The notes: a model not told the origin generated them from the sequence alone. A DNA stretch of 64,000 bases from Styela clava (GCF_964204865.1 NC_135260.1:7564001-7628000), one strand, 5' to 3'; counted from the stretch's first letter, positions 36,167-47,819 are shown. Numbers and translations: made by a program.

Positions 36167-37005
36167 CACCTTCATTATACTTATTTCAACATTGTGTTTT
36201 CAACTAAATTAGGCAGAATTATCCAAATCAATCCTGATTGAAATTTTAACAATATTTTAGGCTTTAGAATCGTTAATTTTTGTGTTACGGATATCATGTG
36301 TGCTTTCTTACTATAAAAATAAAGACAGAATGAGATGAATAAAATCGGTCACTACAACTGTTTGTAAGTTATGTTCTTCCTACAATACTACGTGCTTATT
36401 TATATTAGTGTCCTCATTTGTCCAAGAAGGGTAAGTCTTTGACTCTATTTCAAAAAGAGCGCATTCATGCGCAAAAATTAAAAGACACATTGTGACATCA
36501 CAATAAGTCAGTTTCTACGATGTTATACGGAATGGTGATCGTACATTTGAACCCATGTGTATATCCGCGGGTTCAATCAATATGCGGGTGCTAAAACCCA
36601 TGGGTTAGGTTAGTATGGGTACAAATATCCGTAGAACCAAAAAAAATCCCATAGGTGCAATGGCATGCAGGTGCAATTGTCGTGGGTTCAAATGTATGTG
36701 GGCTCAAATGTAATGGAACCATACGGAATATATCAATGATATTTGAAAGGGAATTAACACGAAATACATTTTATATTTGTGAAAATCGAAGTAGAAGTTG
36801 GAAGAAAAAAAACTGAACTACTACTATGTACAAAACATGATGTGAAGATGACTGTCAAACTATCTCATAATTTTCGTGGTTTTGATTTAATTCTCTATTC
36901 AGTTTCCAAAATCTCAAATTTCTATACAAAACGATTTATTCACAATTCATGCCATTTTTAGAATTCGGCAAATTCCATTAGTCGCCACTGTGAGACATAA
37001 AGTGA
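36167..37005. other. Intergenic, MFS-A 3' flank
   Basis: Contains AATAAA-type sequence near 36320 and an inverted-motif repeat at 36540-36720. No gene. Confidence 0.4.
36540..36720. repeat. Dispersed repeat with GGGTTCAAAT motifs
   Basis: Contains ACCCATGTGTATATCCGCGG, GCGGGTGCT, CCATGGGTTAGG and CGTGGGTTCAAATGTA. A related unit in reverse orientation is at about 49370-49515. Probably a MITE family; terminal repeats not resolved. Confidence 0.5.
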
Positions 37006-37520
37006 TCAGTCCTCTTTGATTCTAAGTGAGGGCAGGGCGGTCAGCGTCATTGTGGCACCAAATCCATTCATAATTTGTCCCATACCAAAAATTACCATGT
37101 TTCTTCTAGTAAATGATACACCGTCGTTGCCACTATAGTGCCAGTAGGTTGCTGCAGGGTTTGTTTCAAAATACTCTGAAGTAACATCATTGATGAATCC
37201 GAAAAATGAAGCACTGAAGCTATCCAGTAATAAAGTTGAACTAACGATGATTAAAATTCCCCATCTTTTGGGCGTGAGAATGTGAGGGTATTGGACAATA
37301 GTTGCTGGCTTTCGCTGCAAGACATTCTACAACTAGATACAAACTATATTTTATTGAAACTTGCAAGCAGTTCATTCAAAAACACTTCGTTAACGTTAGT
37401 CGACATAATGTACGACAATAGGCAATGAGTTGTTTCACCGTAATTCAGAAGAAATGGCATTTCCTGTATCAATTAATTGTTGCGAAAGCAAATGTTTCTA
37501 CTGATTATTGCTGTACAGCA
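37006..37520 (-). pseudogene. Truncated MFS transporter fragment 2 with its 5' flank
   Basis: Minus-strand copy of the MFS N-terminal region (ILTPKRWGILIIVSS, FSASFFGFINDVTSEYFET) with an internal deletion that jumps to RRNMVIFGMGQIMNGFGAT. It ends at the same point as fragment 1. Beyond the start codon, toward 37520, about 200 bases are recognisably homologous to the region upstream of MFS-A (shared GCTGTACAGCAATAAT and ACTGCTTGCAA words). The copy therefore includes promoter-proximal DNA and is a DNA-level duplication, not a retrocopy. Confidence 0.8.
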
Positions 37521-37580
37521 AGAGTGGCCAACTTGTCTTCGACTGTTTGTAATATTTGATTGACATGTTGGCTACCCCTG
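37519..37580. repeat. Very short hAT-like inverted repeat
   Basis: Left CAAGAGTGGCCAACTTGTC and right end whose reverse complement is CAGGGGTAGCCAACATGTCA. Imperfect terminal repeats around a 62-base unit; flanks CTGTACAG / TTGTGTAG match in five of eight positions. Confidence 0.4.
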
Positions 37581-38725
37581 TTGTGTAGCATAATTACTTA
37601 ATGGCCGGATGTCATAAACTTTTTTCAAACAAAATAGAGCTTGCTCTAAACGCGTATGTCATTGCGCAATAAATAAGGCGGACGAAGTTCAAAGGAATAA
37701 TAGCGCGCACAAGTAACTATAAACTGAAATATGTATATATAAAGATTATTCCCGGCCTTTCACCGCAGGGAAAATTTTTCTAAACTTTGAGAAAATGGAA
37801 ATAATTTGGACCACTCATGGAAACATATTTTCATGCTTTTGTCATCTTTAATTATTCACAAACATGTTGTTACTTTAGCTCTACGATCCAGACAGTTGTT
37901 GGGTTTTCATCATTATTATCCATAATTTAACTTGTTTACAGCTACTTCAACTAATTGTACAATAGAGCAGGACGAGGTGAGAGTATGAAGTTTGGCCGGG
38001 ATTTCAGCTAACAATTACAGCGATTCTCGCTCATTGATGATAGTCTGATTTAATACGTCGCTAGTGTCGTTTAATATCGTGGTTTACTATCTAACTTGCT
38101 TTAGATTGTTGAGTATGTTATAAGTATTTGGTGAATTGTACTTATTTAACTTAGGGTGTGCATGGACTCCATGAAGCCTATTATTTTATATATATTATAC
38201 GGTTCAATTTATTCTGTTGTGTGGCATTATTGATCGTGAATCCGTGTTTGCTTAAGTCGGGTTCTTCCGTAATAACTACACTGTAGCAACATTTACGATG
38301 ATGCAACCTGTAACGCTGTTCCGATTTACATTAAGCAACGACGGCTTTTATAAAAATTCGGAAGCGCAAATTGATGTGAATTGACTTGATGTATGATGAT
38401 GGTTTCCGACGCTCTGTCGTGTTAATGTTGTGCTAGAAGCCTGTGACTTTGTCAGCTTCCGTTACCAAATATTCTGGTAGTAGCAAATTCAGAAAAATCC
38501 GGAAGAATGAATTGATTGTGACTTGATGTATGATAACGGTTTCCTACGCTCTGTCATGTTTAGTTTTGCGGTAGAAGCCTGACTGACATTGTCAGCTTGC
38601 TCCCGATTCCATTTTTAAACATTCTAATGTTTGCAAATTCAGAATCATCCGGTAATTTTAACAAGGAAATAGCAGTTTAATTTAGTTCCCTGTTTTTGCG
38701 ACGCCGTAAAATATACTGGGAATTT

Positions 38726-39117
38726 CTTTTTGAGAATAAGTTTGCGTACCCCCCTGACAATGCCTGTGATTTTTATGACTGCTTTTTGAGAATAACTTTG
38801 CGTACCCCCCTGAAAATGCCTGTGATTTTTATGATTCCTTTTTGAGAATAAGTTTGCGTACCCCCCTGACAATGCCTGTGATTTTTATGACTGCTTTTTG
38901 AGAATAACTTTGCGTACCCCCCTGAAAATGCCTGTGATTTTTATGATTCCTTTTTGAGAATAAGTTTGCGTACCCCCCTGACAATGCCTGTGATTTTTAT
39001 GACTGCTTTTTGAGAATGAGTTTGCGTACCCCCCTGACAATGCCTGTGATTTTTATGACTGCTTTTTGAGAATAACTTTGCGTACCCCCCTGATAATGCC
39101 TGTTGCTTTTGTTTACC
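38726..39117. repeat. Minisatellite, 7 units of 56 bp
   Basis: TGAGAATAA starts at 38731, 38787, 38843, 38899 and 38955, a variant TGAGAATGA at 39011, and TGAGAATAA again at 39067: exact 56-base spacing. Each unit contains TTTGCGTACCCCCCTGA and ATGCCTGTGATTTTTATGA (last unit diverges). Units alternate (AATAAG with ATGACTGC, then AATAAC with ATGATTCC), making a 112-base higher-order period over the first units. Fifty-six is not a multiple of three, so the long minus-strand frames through it are not coding. Confidence 0.93.
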
Positions 39118-39825
39118 TGCCATACACGCTTGGGAGGTACTTAGGGATTACACGGAATTCCAAGTTGCATATACAGGGAAATTCTATCACGCATTTTACA
39201 GGGACATCCGTGTCAGGTATACATGTAAGTTGTGCATTTTCTACAGGGAAAAACAGGTCGGTTTCACTTGGAATTGAGGTGAAATCGACTTGGAAAGTCG
39301 GATAAATATCACTGGTAATTCCCGATAATTTGGGTTGTGAAAACGGGATTGTCCTGTCATTTTTAAAAGGAAATTTGAGTAATTTTGAGCGGAAAATCCC
39401 GTAAAAATTGCTGCCATGGAATTCCATGTAAAATTTTTTTTACAGTGTACGTACTTTAAATAAGTGCAACACATCTAAATCAATCAATTGGTACTTTAAT
39501 CCAGACGGGTACACTGGTTCTTTCAATGCAAAATATTTCAAACTAAATTTGGGTAAACTTGTTAGGTTATTAAAAAATCGATGAGATATGCTTCGAATCT
39601 GAGAGTCCTCTGTCCAGGTTTTATCATTTTTCGTTCAATTCAAAATATAAATTCAAAGTGGTTATATTGATATTAATTCATAGTTTAATAAAATCAGTCT
39701 ATTGGATTTTGCTGTATACAATATCAAAATGGATTCGGGTGTTTGGTTGCAATTCTACAATAGCTTATAAAATATTAAAGAATTTACAAAACTTCCAAGT
39801 TGATTTTACTTTATCCTCCAAAAAA
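39118..39825. other. Intergenic with TACAGGGAAA words
   Basis: Between the minisatellite and a TIR element. The word ACAGGGAAA or ACAGGGACA recurs at about 39170-39250, and the block stops at TTTTTACAGTGTA (about 39428-39450), which looks like a Tc1/mariner-type end. The other end is not certain. Confidence 0.35.
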
Positions 39826-40656
39826 CATATCGTCACGCTAATAACCGAATTGCGTAAGTCATTTTTGACGATTTTGAGTTTTTAATAAAATAGGTATTTA
39901 TGTAATGCTGCGCACCTGTCTGTTAACTCAGATTTTATTTTAGGAATTCCGAAACCCATAAAAATGGAGATTTAGTATGACATGCACATTTGTGCGATTG
40001 TTTCGTCATAATGAATTATCCTTGTTACCGCAGTACTATTGTGACGTCACAAAGGCAAAATAACCTCGGCGAAGTATTTTCGAGTTTTTGCATCTCGGAT
40101 TCTAGCTTAGCGCGTATTAATTTGAATTTTTACTACAGTATAGGAAGACGTACACTTGTGATATTCACTGTCCGAGTCAAATTTACCTTGGTTGGCTTTT
40201 ATATTGGGTGCATTGCTGTTTTATTCTTTATATTTTATCTTAGTCCTATTTCGGTGGGTGTGCAGAACGTGTTATATTGATGAAATATATATTTTTAAAC
40301 ATAAAAAATGATTTAATTGAAACTGATTAGCTATTTTGGGGATTAGACATTGTAGATACTGAGAATTACATTCGTTTTTGGAATGTTTAGTTTTCAGGAC
40401 TGGTGCATATAGTGAAGTTGCAAATTGCGTATGTCACCAAGTCATAGACACATTTCTGCCTAAGTCACAGTGCGCCATTATGATGTCACTTAACTGCGTC
40501 ATACAAATTAACTTAAATCCGGCTACGATCAAAAAATTGAACCATGGCAAATTATTGACTCTCAATTGCATAACAAAATCATTAGGAAGTTTTTTACGTT
40601 TTTCTCAAAACTGCTAAAAATGACTTACGCAATTCGGTTATTAGCGTGACGATATG
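39826..40656. mobile_element. TIR element, 831 bp, non-autonomous
   Basis: Left end CATATCGTCACGCTAATAAC continues inverted at the right end (GTTATTAGCGTGACGATATG). Pairing extends about 40 bases through GAATTGCGTAAGTCATTTTT and is looser after that. No ORF of note; TGACGTCA-type words are inside. No clear target duplication, so the superfamily is unassigned. Confidence 0.75.
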
Positions 40657-40749
40657 CAACAGCAAATATGATCAAAAACAATCCACAAATATATGGACAC
40701 ATAGGTCAAATAGACTATCACACGATGAAATTATCTAATTACTTTAATT

Positions 40750-41310
40750 CAGGGGTCGGCAAACTGCGGCCCGCGAACTAATATTTTGCGGCCCTCAAAC
40801 AACCCGACTTTAAATGCATACAAATCATATATTGATCCTACATTCATTATTGACTCCACACGAATTTATGTGGTAACAAGTGCTGATATACGGCGTTTGT
40901 TTTGTAGTAAGTAGCATCAGTTGTGTGTGGTTTACTTGATGAACGTCCATTTATAAGTTCAGTTTATTTTGATTTTTGAAAAATGTCTGGTAAACGGAGC
41001 AAAGATTCCGACGACGGTTGTACATGATTTTCTACATTTTTCTTTCCTGCGCATTTTAAAATCCGTTTGCATGATATGCCAAGTCAGCATCGCAGTTATT
41101 AAGTGACAGTGCAAAACTGGTGTAAGACACTGTAAGTACGCGTTCGAAAGCACATATTGCTGTGAGCAGCCTTATCTGAAATGCACTAAACTAAGAATAA
41201 ACTTCGTACTAATTTGCGAGCGAATATCTCACTGAATAAATTTATCACCTAATCCGAATATTTACCCTCGTCTGTATGTATATACAATATACATCAGTTG
41301 AAAATCCCTG
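40750..41310 (+). mobile_element. Internally deleted hAT element with transposase remnants
   Basis: Starts CAGGGGTCGGCAAACTGCGG, a common hAT terminus. At about 40983 a start-like MSGKRSKDSDDG appears, then a short VCMICQVSIAVI stretch resembling a BED-type zinc finger, then a FESTYCCEQPYLKC stretch resembling the hAT C-terminal dimerisation region of GTF2IRD2-like elements. Large internal parts are missing and frames are broken. The right end is tentative (AAAATCCCTG at 41310, flanks matching 6 of 8). Confidence 0.5.
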
Positions 41311-42228
41311 ATTTATTTTTATATATTGCGTTAATTCAAGATACTTTTTTATCGTAGTTTTTACCTATAGTTGAACAGCGGTTTCTCTGTTGTGTGTAAT
41401 CATATCACCGATTTGAAATTTGATATATATATATCACTAATCAAAAATTTTGTCGTTACCCGTATACAGTTTAACGTACGGAGAGACGTGTATATTGCTC
41501 GTTTCCGGGAGACCGGAAAAAAGTTTATGACTTATTATATTGGATTTTAATGATACAGAGTGAACCTGTGGATAGCCCGTTTTTTGAATGTTGTGATACT
41601 TGCCAAACCCGTGCTTGTTTATAGACGTTAAAAGACGCAGGAAATGGGATACGTGAATTTGACGTCATATTTTGCGTTTTGAAAGTTATGTAAAAGATTT
41701 ATGTAAAGCATGTCATATTATTGTGACATAAAATACCTAGTGACCCACCTAGTGACATAAAATAAATTACCTAAATTGAGGGAACCTGATGTTGGTGAGT
41801 CCGATACAAAAGAGAACCCGTTTGAAACTTTCAAATCCCATCACTGCATGTAGTCAATCTGTGATAGATTTTGTATCCCTATATTTATGCATTGCTGTTT
41901 TGTTTGATTTTAGTTTTTAAAACTATCATCAAAATTGAATGATCTTTGGATGAATACTAGAGAAATTATTCAATTCTCTGGGCAAATCCTTTAAACTACC
42001 CGAGGATTCTATAAAGTCCCTGACCTCTCAATTAATAAAATTAAATGCACAAAGATTAATCTCAATGAATGCTTTTATTCAACATAAGTTCTCTATTCGT
42101 ACTGTAAAAAATAACTTGAAGTCATAAAATATCTGCAAAAATTCTATATGTGCAACTTTTTAAAATAGAAATATCTTGAAAAAATCGTAGAACCATAGTG
42201 CAACAAATAATGCATATGAATGAATGAA
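41311..42228. other. Intergenic, MFS-B 3' flank
   Basis: AT-rich; no coding or repeat feature recognised apart from short TA runs. Confidence 0.35.
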
Positions 42229-43611
42229 TCAATTGGAATCTTCGTCATTATTTTTTCCCGGTATTTTGTAAAAAAATATGTACAATACCCCGGCTATAAC
42301 GTGAAAAGGTATTGGTATCAAAACGCTGAGGCCCGCGCCACCGTTTTGCAAAACATACCGGACAAAAGCTGTGTAAAGCGCTAAAGAAAACCATGGAACA
42401 GAGCCAGAAATGCTGAATGCACGAACCTTTGTGTCTGCTGGCTCGTTATACATCGTTTCAATCAAGGAATGAGATATGCAAACAAAACAAAAATCTCTGA
42501 AAAATGCTGTTCCCACATCACTTATAAAAACCAGCACAAAACTTTGTAGGTAAACACCAAGTGAAAACAAGCCGCACCAAATAATAACAGCGCATTGACC
42601 AAACACAAGAGTGACTTTAGGTCTCCTAAATTTATCAAGTACAAATCCACCCGTGGGTGATCCAAATGCACCTATAACGTAAGATACAATAAATACAATG
42701 CCTGCAGTGCTGTCATCGAGTTCTGGGAAAGCGTCTAAAATTATGGATGAAAGCATCCACTCATTCATTGGTCTAACTGAAAGCTGCAAAACGTACATGA
42801 ACAATAAAAGAACATACTGGCCATTGGCGAATAAACTCAAAATTCCTCTAAGCTCCGTAAGTGGTCTCCATCCGTAGGTATTTGTTCCTGGAGACGCTTT
42901 TTTCCCATCTGCGCGAGGCGGGTAGTCTGTAACATACATTTGTGATAATACAAATGCGACAAGCGCTATTCCAGTAAGCGCTATGTACGAGATCTGAAAA
43001 GATGTTCTAAAATTTTTCAATAATTCATCGCTCTCAAAATACGCGGATGTTGCGTTAGCACTACCAACGTTAGCATAACCTTGTCGTATGGTCCGCGTTG
43101 CAACAATGTTGGATGCCACGGGAGATAATCGGCGTAATATCCACGGTAGTGCCACAGCTCTTCCACGCTCATTTTCGGGAAACCAGTTGCTGGGAGCCAT
43201 TTGAGATAAGGTCAACGTCATTGTGGCACCAAATCCATTCATTATTTGTCCCATGCCAACAATCACCATGTTTCTTCTAGAAGATACACCGGCTGTAATA
43301 AGCAAATCACCGGCGACTATAGTACCGGTTGTAGCAAGTGCGAGTGATCGAAAATTTAACTGCTCTCCGCCCATTGCTAGAACAAAGCCGAAAACACTTC
43401 TTGCTATCATATTTATAGTTGACAAAACGTCCGTCGCTGCTGGGGTTGTTTCAAAATACTCCGAAGCAATATCGTTGATGAATCCGAAAAATGAAGCACT
43501 GAAGGTATCCAGAAATAAAATCGAACTTACGATCATTAAAATTCCCCATCTTTTGGGCGTGAGAATGTACGGGGTATTAGTCAGCAGTTGCTGGCTTTCG
43601 CTTCTAGACAT
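42229..43611 (-). CDS. Major facilitator superfamily transporter B (460 aa, intronless)
   Basis: Same length as MFS-A and closely similar along its whole length. It begins MSRSESQQLL (ATG at 43611; the frame extends upstream from a GTG but MFS-A supports this start). Seen: ILTPKRWGILMIVSS, NWFPENERGRAV, the motif-A-like GGFVLDKFRRPK, and the EPADTKVRAFSISG segment shared with MFS-A. Divergence is concentrated in the loop near residues 178-200 and at the C-terminal end. Encoded on the opposite strand 6 kb from MFS-A, with a fragment of the family between them. Substrate unknown; membrane location inferred from about 12 hydrophobic segments. Confidence 0.85.
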   Translation of the reverse strand: MSRSESQQLLTNTPYILTPKRWGILMIVSSILFLDTFSASFFGFINDIASEYFETTPAATDVLSTINMIARSVFGFVLAMGGEQLNFRSLALATTGTIVAGDLLITAGVSSRRNMVIVGMGQIMNGFGATMTLTLSQMAPSNWFPENERGRAVALPWILRRLSPVASNIVATRTIRQGYANVGSANATSAYFESDELLKNFRTSFQISYIALTGIALVAFVLSQMYVTDYPPRADGKKASPGTNTYGWRPLTELRGILSLFANGQYVLLLFMYVLQLSVRPMNEWMLSSIILDAFPELDDSTAGIVFIVSYVIGAFGSPTGGFVLDKFRRPKVTLVFGQCAVIIWCGLFSLGVYLQSFVLVFISDVGTAFFRDFCFVCISHSLIETMYNEPADTKVRAFSISGSVPWFSLALYTAFVRYVLQNGGAGLSVLIPIPFHVIAGVLYIFFYKIPGKNNDEDSN

Positions 43612-44780
43612 TCTACAACTTGACACAAACTAAATATCTTTCAAAATTTTAAGCAGTTGCTTCTTCCACGGCCACAGTTTGTTTGAAGTCAGTCAGACAT
43701 ATAACACCACAAGAAGCAGATCAATCGTCATGCTTATTTCCGTCTTCGTACCTGAGCAACAGGCAGTTTCCTGCTTCGATAGCAATTAAAATGCGAGCAT
43801 ACACTTCCAGTGAGTAACGTTGTTTCACTTTTTCACGGGGTTCCCAGGCTGTATGAAGTTTTGTTGTGAGACGACCTCGTCTGTAATTCTGTTTTATTTT
43901 GTATGTCCATTCTCATTAATACCACTTGAGTTGCCATTGAGCAACTTCCTTTTTAGCTGGTTTGTCAGACTGCCGGCAGTGTGGAAGTTCCTGTGTGATT
44001 TGCGTATCTCTATTGTATTTAGTACTGTATTTTTATTGTTTATTGTGTTTTTCATTTGAATATTTGGTTGTATTAAGTTCTTACATGTGTATAATTAATA
44101 TATGTAAATTAAGTTAGTTATTCTGCTGCAGTTGAAACCGCAACCGCTACCAATACTGGTACGCCACATTTACGGAAAATTGGCGACACGCCAGGATATA
44201 TTATTCGACACAGGGATTATCAAGACTAAGTCGAATGAATAGGTAGGCTGGTCTGTGACGGATATTATTTGGACAATATCGGATATTAAGATTGTCGAAA
44301 TTTTTTTTTCAAATTGCGGTTGCCTGATATTTCGGAATACGAAAGAGAATACGAAATTAGACTCGTCAGTTTATCATATTAACGACACACTGCGAGATAT
44401 TTCTGGCATGATGAAATCTGGTGAAGTTTATGATCCTGATGAAACCAAGCCCATGTGTCAGCCTGATTACTTCAACACTAGCAATGGTTGTCCTTGAAGC
44501 ACTGCCTGTTCTGATGATTTGAAATATCCGATTTTAGATCTGAAGATGGACAGTCAGAAGGAAAGCCTAACGCACTCTCGCAGACAATAGAAGTAAAATT
44601 TTCGGAGGAAGGTGATGTGAGTTCCCTTTCTTAGTTATAATGGTAAAATTAGATATTGATTTCAGTGGCTACACAATCTGTTCCCTCAGTGAGTGCTAAC
44701 AGTGCCCCAAAGGACAATGTTAGCAGCAGTGTTCTCAATAACACAGCCAATGCTACGATGATGTCAAGAAAGTCAATGTA
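43612..44780. other. Intergenic, MFS-B 5' flank
   Basis: Contains the presumed MFS-B promoter (first about 200 bases). An 80-codon open frame at 44255-44497 begins at a non-ATG codon and has no recognisable family. It may be retroelement debris. Confidence 0.35.
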
Positions 44781-47320
44781 TTTCGATGGGTCAACAACTG
44801 TCATGACATGACCACAGTATTTGTGCCATTTTGAATTGGTTATCAGGTATAATCAGTGGAATGATGGCACTGCAGGATTGGCTACTTCTATGACAGGGCA
44901 GACTCTCAATGTGTTGAAAGATTTACCAGATTTGAAGCGTACTATGCTTGGATATTGAGGCTCATTTTGATCATTTCTTTAAATCTGCCGGAAATGAGAG
45001 CTCATATCGTACTCCATTCACTGTCGTAGGATTAAGCCAAATGGCGCGCCACGGAATGACGGTAACAGTTTTTAAAGAGATTGTTATTCGGCGCTCTGGA
45101 AATATTTTTACCAAGGTAACGCACAACCTAAACAACCCTAACCTGGTAAACATACTATGTTCAGGTTGTGCGCCAGCTTGGTACGAATACTTCGAGAGCA
45201 TCTGTCACTCTTGCTTACTCAAATCTTGAAGATGAAGATGATTTTGTGAAAGGGGTTCACGAGCAGATTTCCAGGGGTACTTGGATGGCAGTCGAGTTTT
45301 CGTGTGTTGCTTTTTTAACATCCTTTAACAAACAAAAAACTTCTATCAGATGAAAATGCTCAGCGTAGATTTTTCCTGATCTTGCGTTGTTGTGGTTGTG
45401 ACGCAACAATATGAAATGCACGACTCTTGGTGTCTAATTACTGGGGGTTCGCGTTGATTTTTTTGTGACTCGGGGGGGGTACTTAACAGAAAAAAGGGTG
45501 AGAACCCCTGACTTAACCGATGAAAGCATGATTAAACATGTTACCATGCAACAGTGATACTTTTGGAGGAGCTTTCTCTCTTGCGACACTGTATTACTCT
45601 TTTGATACTAATCAATCTGAAAGAAAAGATATGTCTAAACCGCGCATTGCAGCAGTGCAACAGAGTAAAACCGGCAATATAGCTAATCTAGGGTTGCCAT
45701 ACGCCATATTTTTCTAAAGGTGTCAGTTGTGTCCCTGGAATATTGCGGCGATCAAAGAATGAAAAACGCACAACTGTGTTAGTGATATTCGGAGTTTTCT
45801 TGGTACAGCAAACTACTACCGAAAGTTTATCGAAGATTATCCAATGATTGCTGGACCTCTTATTCGATTACCCAGGAAGAATATTCCCTTTGTTTAAGGT
45901 AATGGATGACAAAAGGCTTTTGAAACATTGTCTGACATTAACCCCAATCCTTAGTTTTCCTAGACTAGATAGAACAATCGGCGAGTTTGTATTAGTTACT
46001 GATGACAGGGGTTTTGGAATTGGTGCGGTGTTATCCCAAGTGCATGCGCGTGTGTGTACTTGCGTATGTCAGTAAAATTTTGTCCAAGTCTCAGCGTAGA
46101 TACTGTTCTACACACCGCGAACTATTAGCCGTGGTGTGGACTGTTCGTCAATCAAGCCATTTTCTTCTCGGAGGACCTTTATGAATCCGCACAGCTCATG
46201 CTGCTCTCAAATGGTTGATCAATTTTCGTGAACCACAAGGAACGTTAACAGGATTGACGTTAATTTCACTGGGCGCTTATGACTTTAATATTGAACAGAG
46301 ACCTGGGGTGAAACATGGCAATGCTGATGGATGGTCACGCCAAATTCGCAAATGCAAACGATAAGATTGTTCAAATTTCGGTAACAATAGAAAAGTAACT
46401 CTGAGTAAACTCATTGTAAGTGCAATCTCAAAACAGGTGGTCATTTATCTTCAGATTGTAATTTGATAGATACATACACAGATGAGCAAATTAAATCTTG
46501 GCAAAGTGAAGATCCTGATATTTCTGCTGCTGTTTTGAAATGGGTACAAATTTCAGCTCACAAACCTGACGTTCAAGAATGCCTGAATAAACAGTGACCA
46601 AACGTTTAATTCCGAAATGGGATTCAAGTTTTGTAGACAATGGACTTCTTTATCGCCATTGGATTCCTGATTGTAACTAGAACTTCTTTTCAGGATTTAG
46701 GATACCAAGAATTCTTCATTCATATCAGAGAAGAGACTTTAAATTCGAATTATTTTCTGAGTGGTGTGCCATTTGTACGACATTCAAAAGGCTCGAACAA
46801 GTAGATATCATCCCCGTTCGGATGGACACGTTGAACGTTTTAACATGACAATACAGCAAATGTTGAAAGCTTTTGTAAAGGAGAATCAAAATGATTGGGA
46901 TGACCATCTTCCATATCTTTGCATGGCATATTGCTCCACTGTACATGATAGTATAGGATATTCACCGAACAAGTTAATGCTTGGACGAGAAATTGAGATG
47001 ACCGTTGATGTTATGTTTGGCAAATCAAGACCACCTACTCATCCTTGTTACACTGAGTTTGTCGAATGGTTTTCCTGTGCAACTGATAAAGCTTCCCTTC
47101 ATGCTAGGCAACATCTAAATGCTGCTGCAACTAGACAAAAGCGAAATTTTGATCTGACAATTTTGATTTGACAATTTACCTGATGTGGAAACTAATATGG
47201 AAATGATGAGCAGGTTGCTTATGATATCTTTGAGGCTTGAGAGGTAACAGTAAATGCGACCTCTGAAAATGGCCAACGTACTAGGCGAAGGCCTAGACCT
47301 AGATATTTGGATGATTACAT
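44780..47320 (+). pseudogene. Decayed Ty3/Gypsy-type LTR retrotransposon, gag and pol remnants
   Basis: Plus-strand pieces in order. A Gag-like patch at about 44790-44940 shows CHFELVIRYNQWNDGT. The end of a reverse transcriptase at about 45780-45870 shows FLGTANYYRKFIEDYP. An RNase H-like stretch at 45960-46360 includes VLVTDDRGFGIGAVLSQ and RYCSTHRELLAVVW. An integrase C-terminal half at 46761-47171 includes SRYHPRSDGHVERFN, which holds the catalytic glutamate. Frames shift repeatedly, stops interrupt, and the first part of the integrase core and most of the RT are missing. No LTR pair was found. A foldback MITE sits inside at 45090-45202. Nonfunctional. Confidence 0.85.
45090..45202. repeat. 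Foldback MITE, short form (copy f), inside retroelement debris
   Basis: Starts GGCGCTCTGG and ends near CTTCGAGAGC, with GCACAACCTAAAC and CAGGTTGTGCGCC inverted inside. Same family as 15449-15552 and 30279-30389. Confidence 0.6.
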
Positions 47321-47819
47321 TTGATATGACTGTGATAATGCTTTTATCAAGCTTTTAACAATTGATTTCTTTATTTGATTGTACATTTTTTTGTGTTTCT
47401 TTACAGATTCTTCAGAATATAGAATACTACTAGGATTTAATATAATATCCTTTTAAATTTGGCCAAACATTTCACTTGCCTTACTTCTCCAGAGCACGAG
47501 TTCTCCAGCTAGTGAAAAGGCCAAATTCATGATGTATATACATGGTATAATTCAAAACCCATCGCGCTAGTTTTGCTGATCCGAATATAAAAAAATGACT
47601 ATCGAAATTCTATCGGCGTGTTTGGTTCTTATACGGACGTGATTATCTTTCCAAGACGAACAGCCCGAATTCTTTCAATTAACACTATTTTGACATTTCT
47701 TTCGTCCTCATATCCTGCTGTTGGTTTACATCCGAAAGCTGGATTAATTGGTTCGAATGGATTATCAACAAAAATACAACGCTTCCCGTGCGAGTTTCCT
47801 GAATTTCAGTTTCCTTTTT

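Noticed and set aside
38726-39117. Regular direct repeats as a CRISPR array
   Set aside because: The units are contiguous without unique spacers and the locus is eukaryotic.
38645-39123. Long minus-strand open frames through the minisatellite
   Set aside because: The period is 56 bases, not a multiple of three, so each unit shifts frame; the repeated peptide text is a by-product.
38279-39450. A Tc1-like element from CACTGTA to TACAGTG enclosing the minisatellite
   Set aside because: Only about seven bases of inverted match, expected by chance in AT-rich DNA; not enough to define an element.
45450-45515. GAGAACCCCTG as the right end of another hAT element
   Set aside because: No matching left end or target duplication found in the window.
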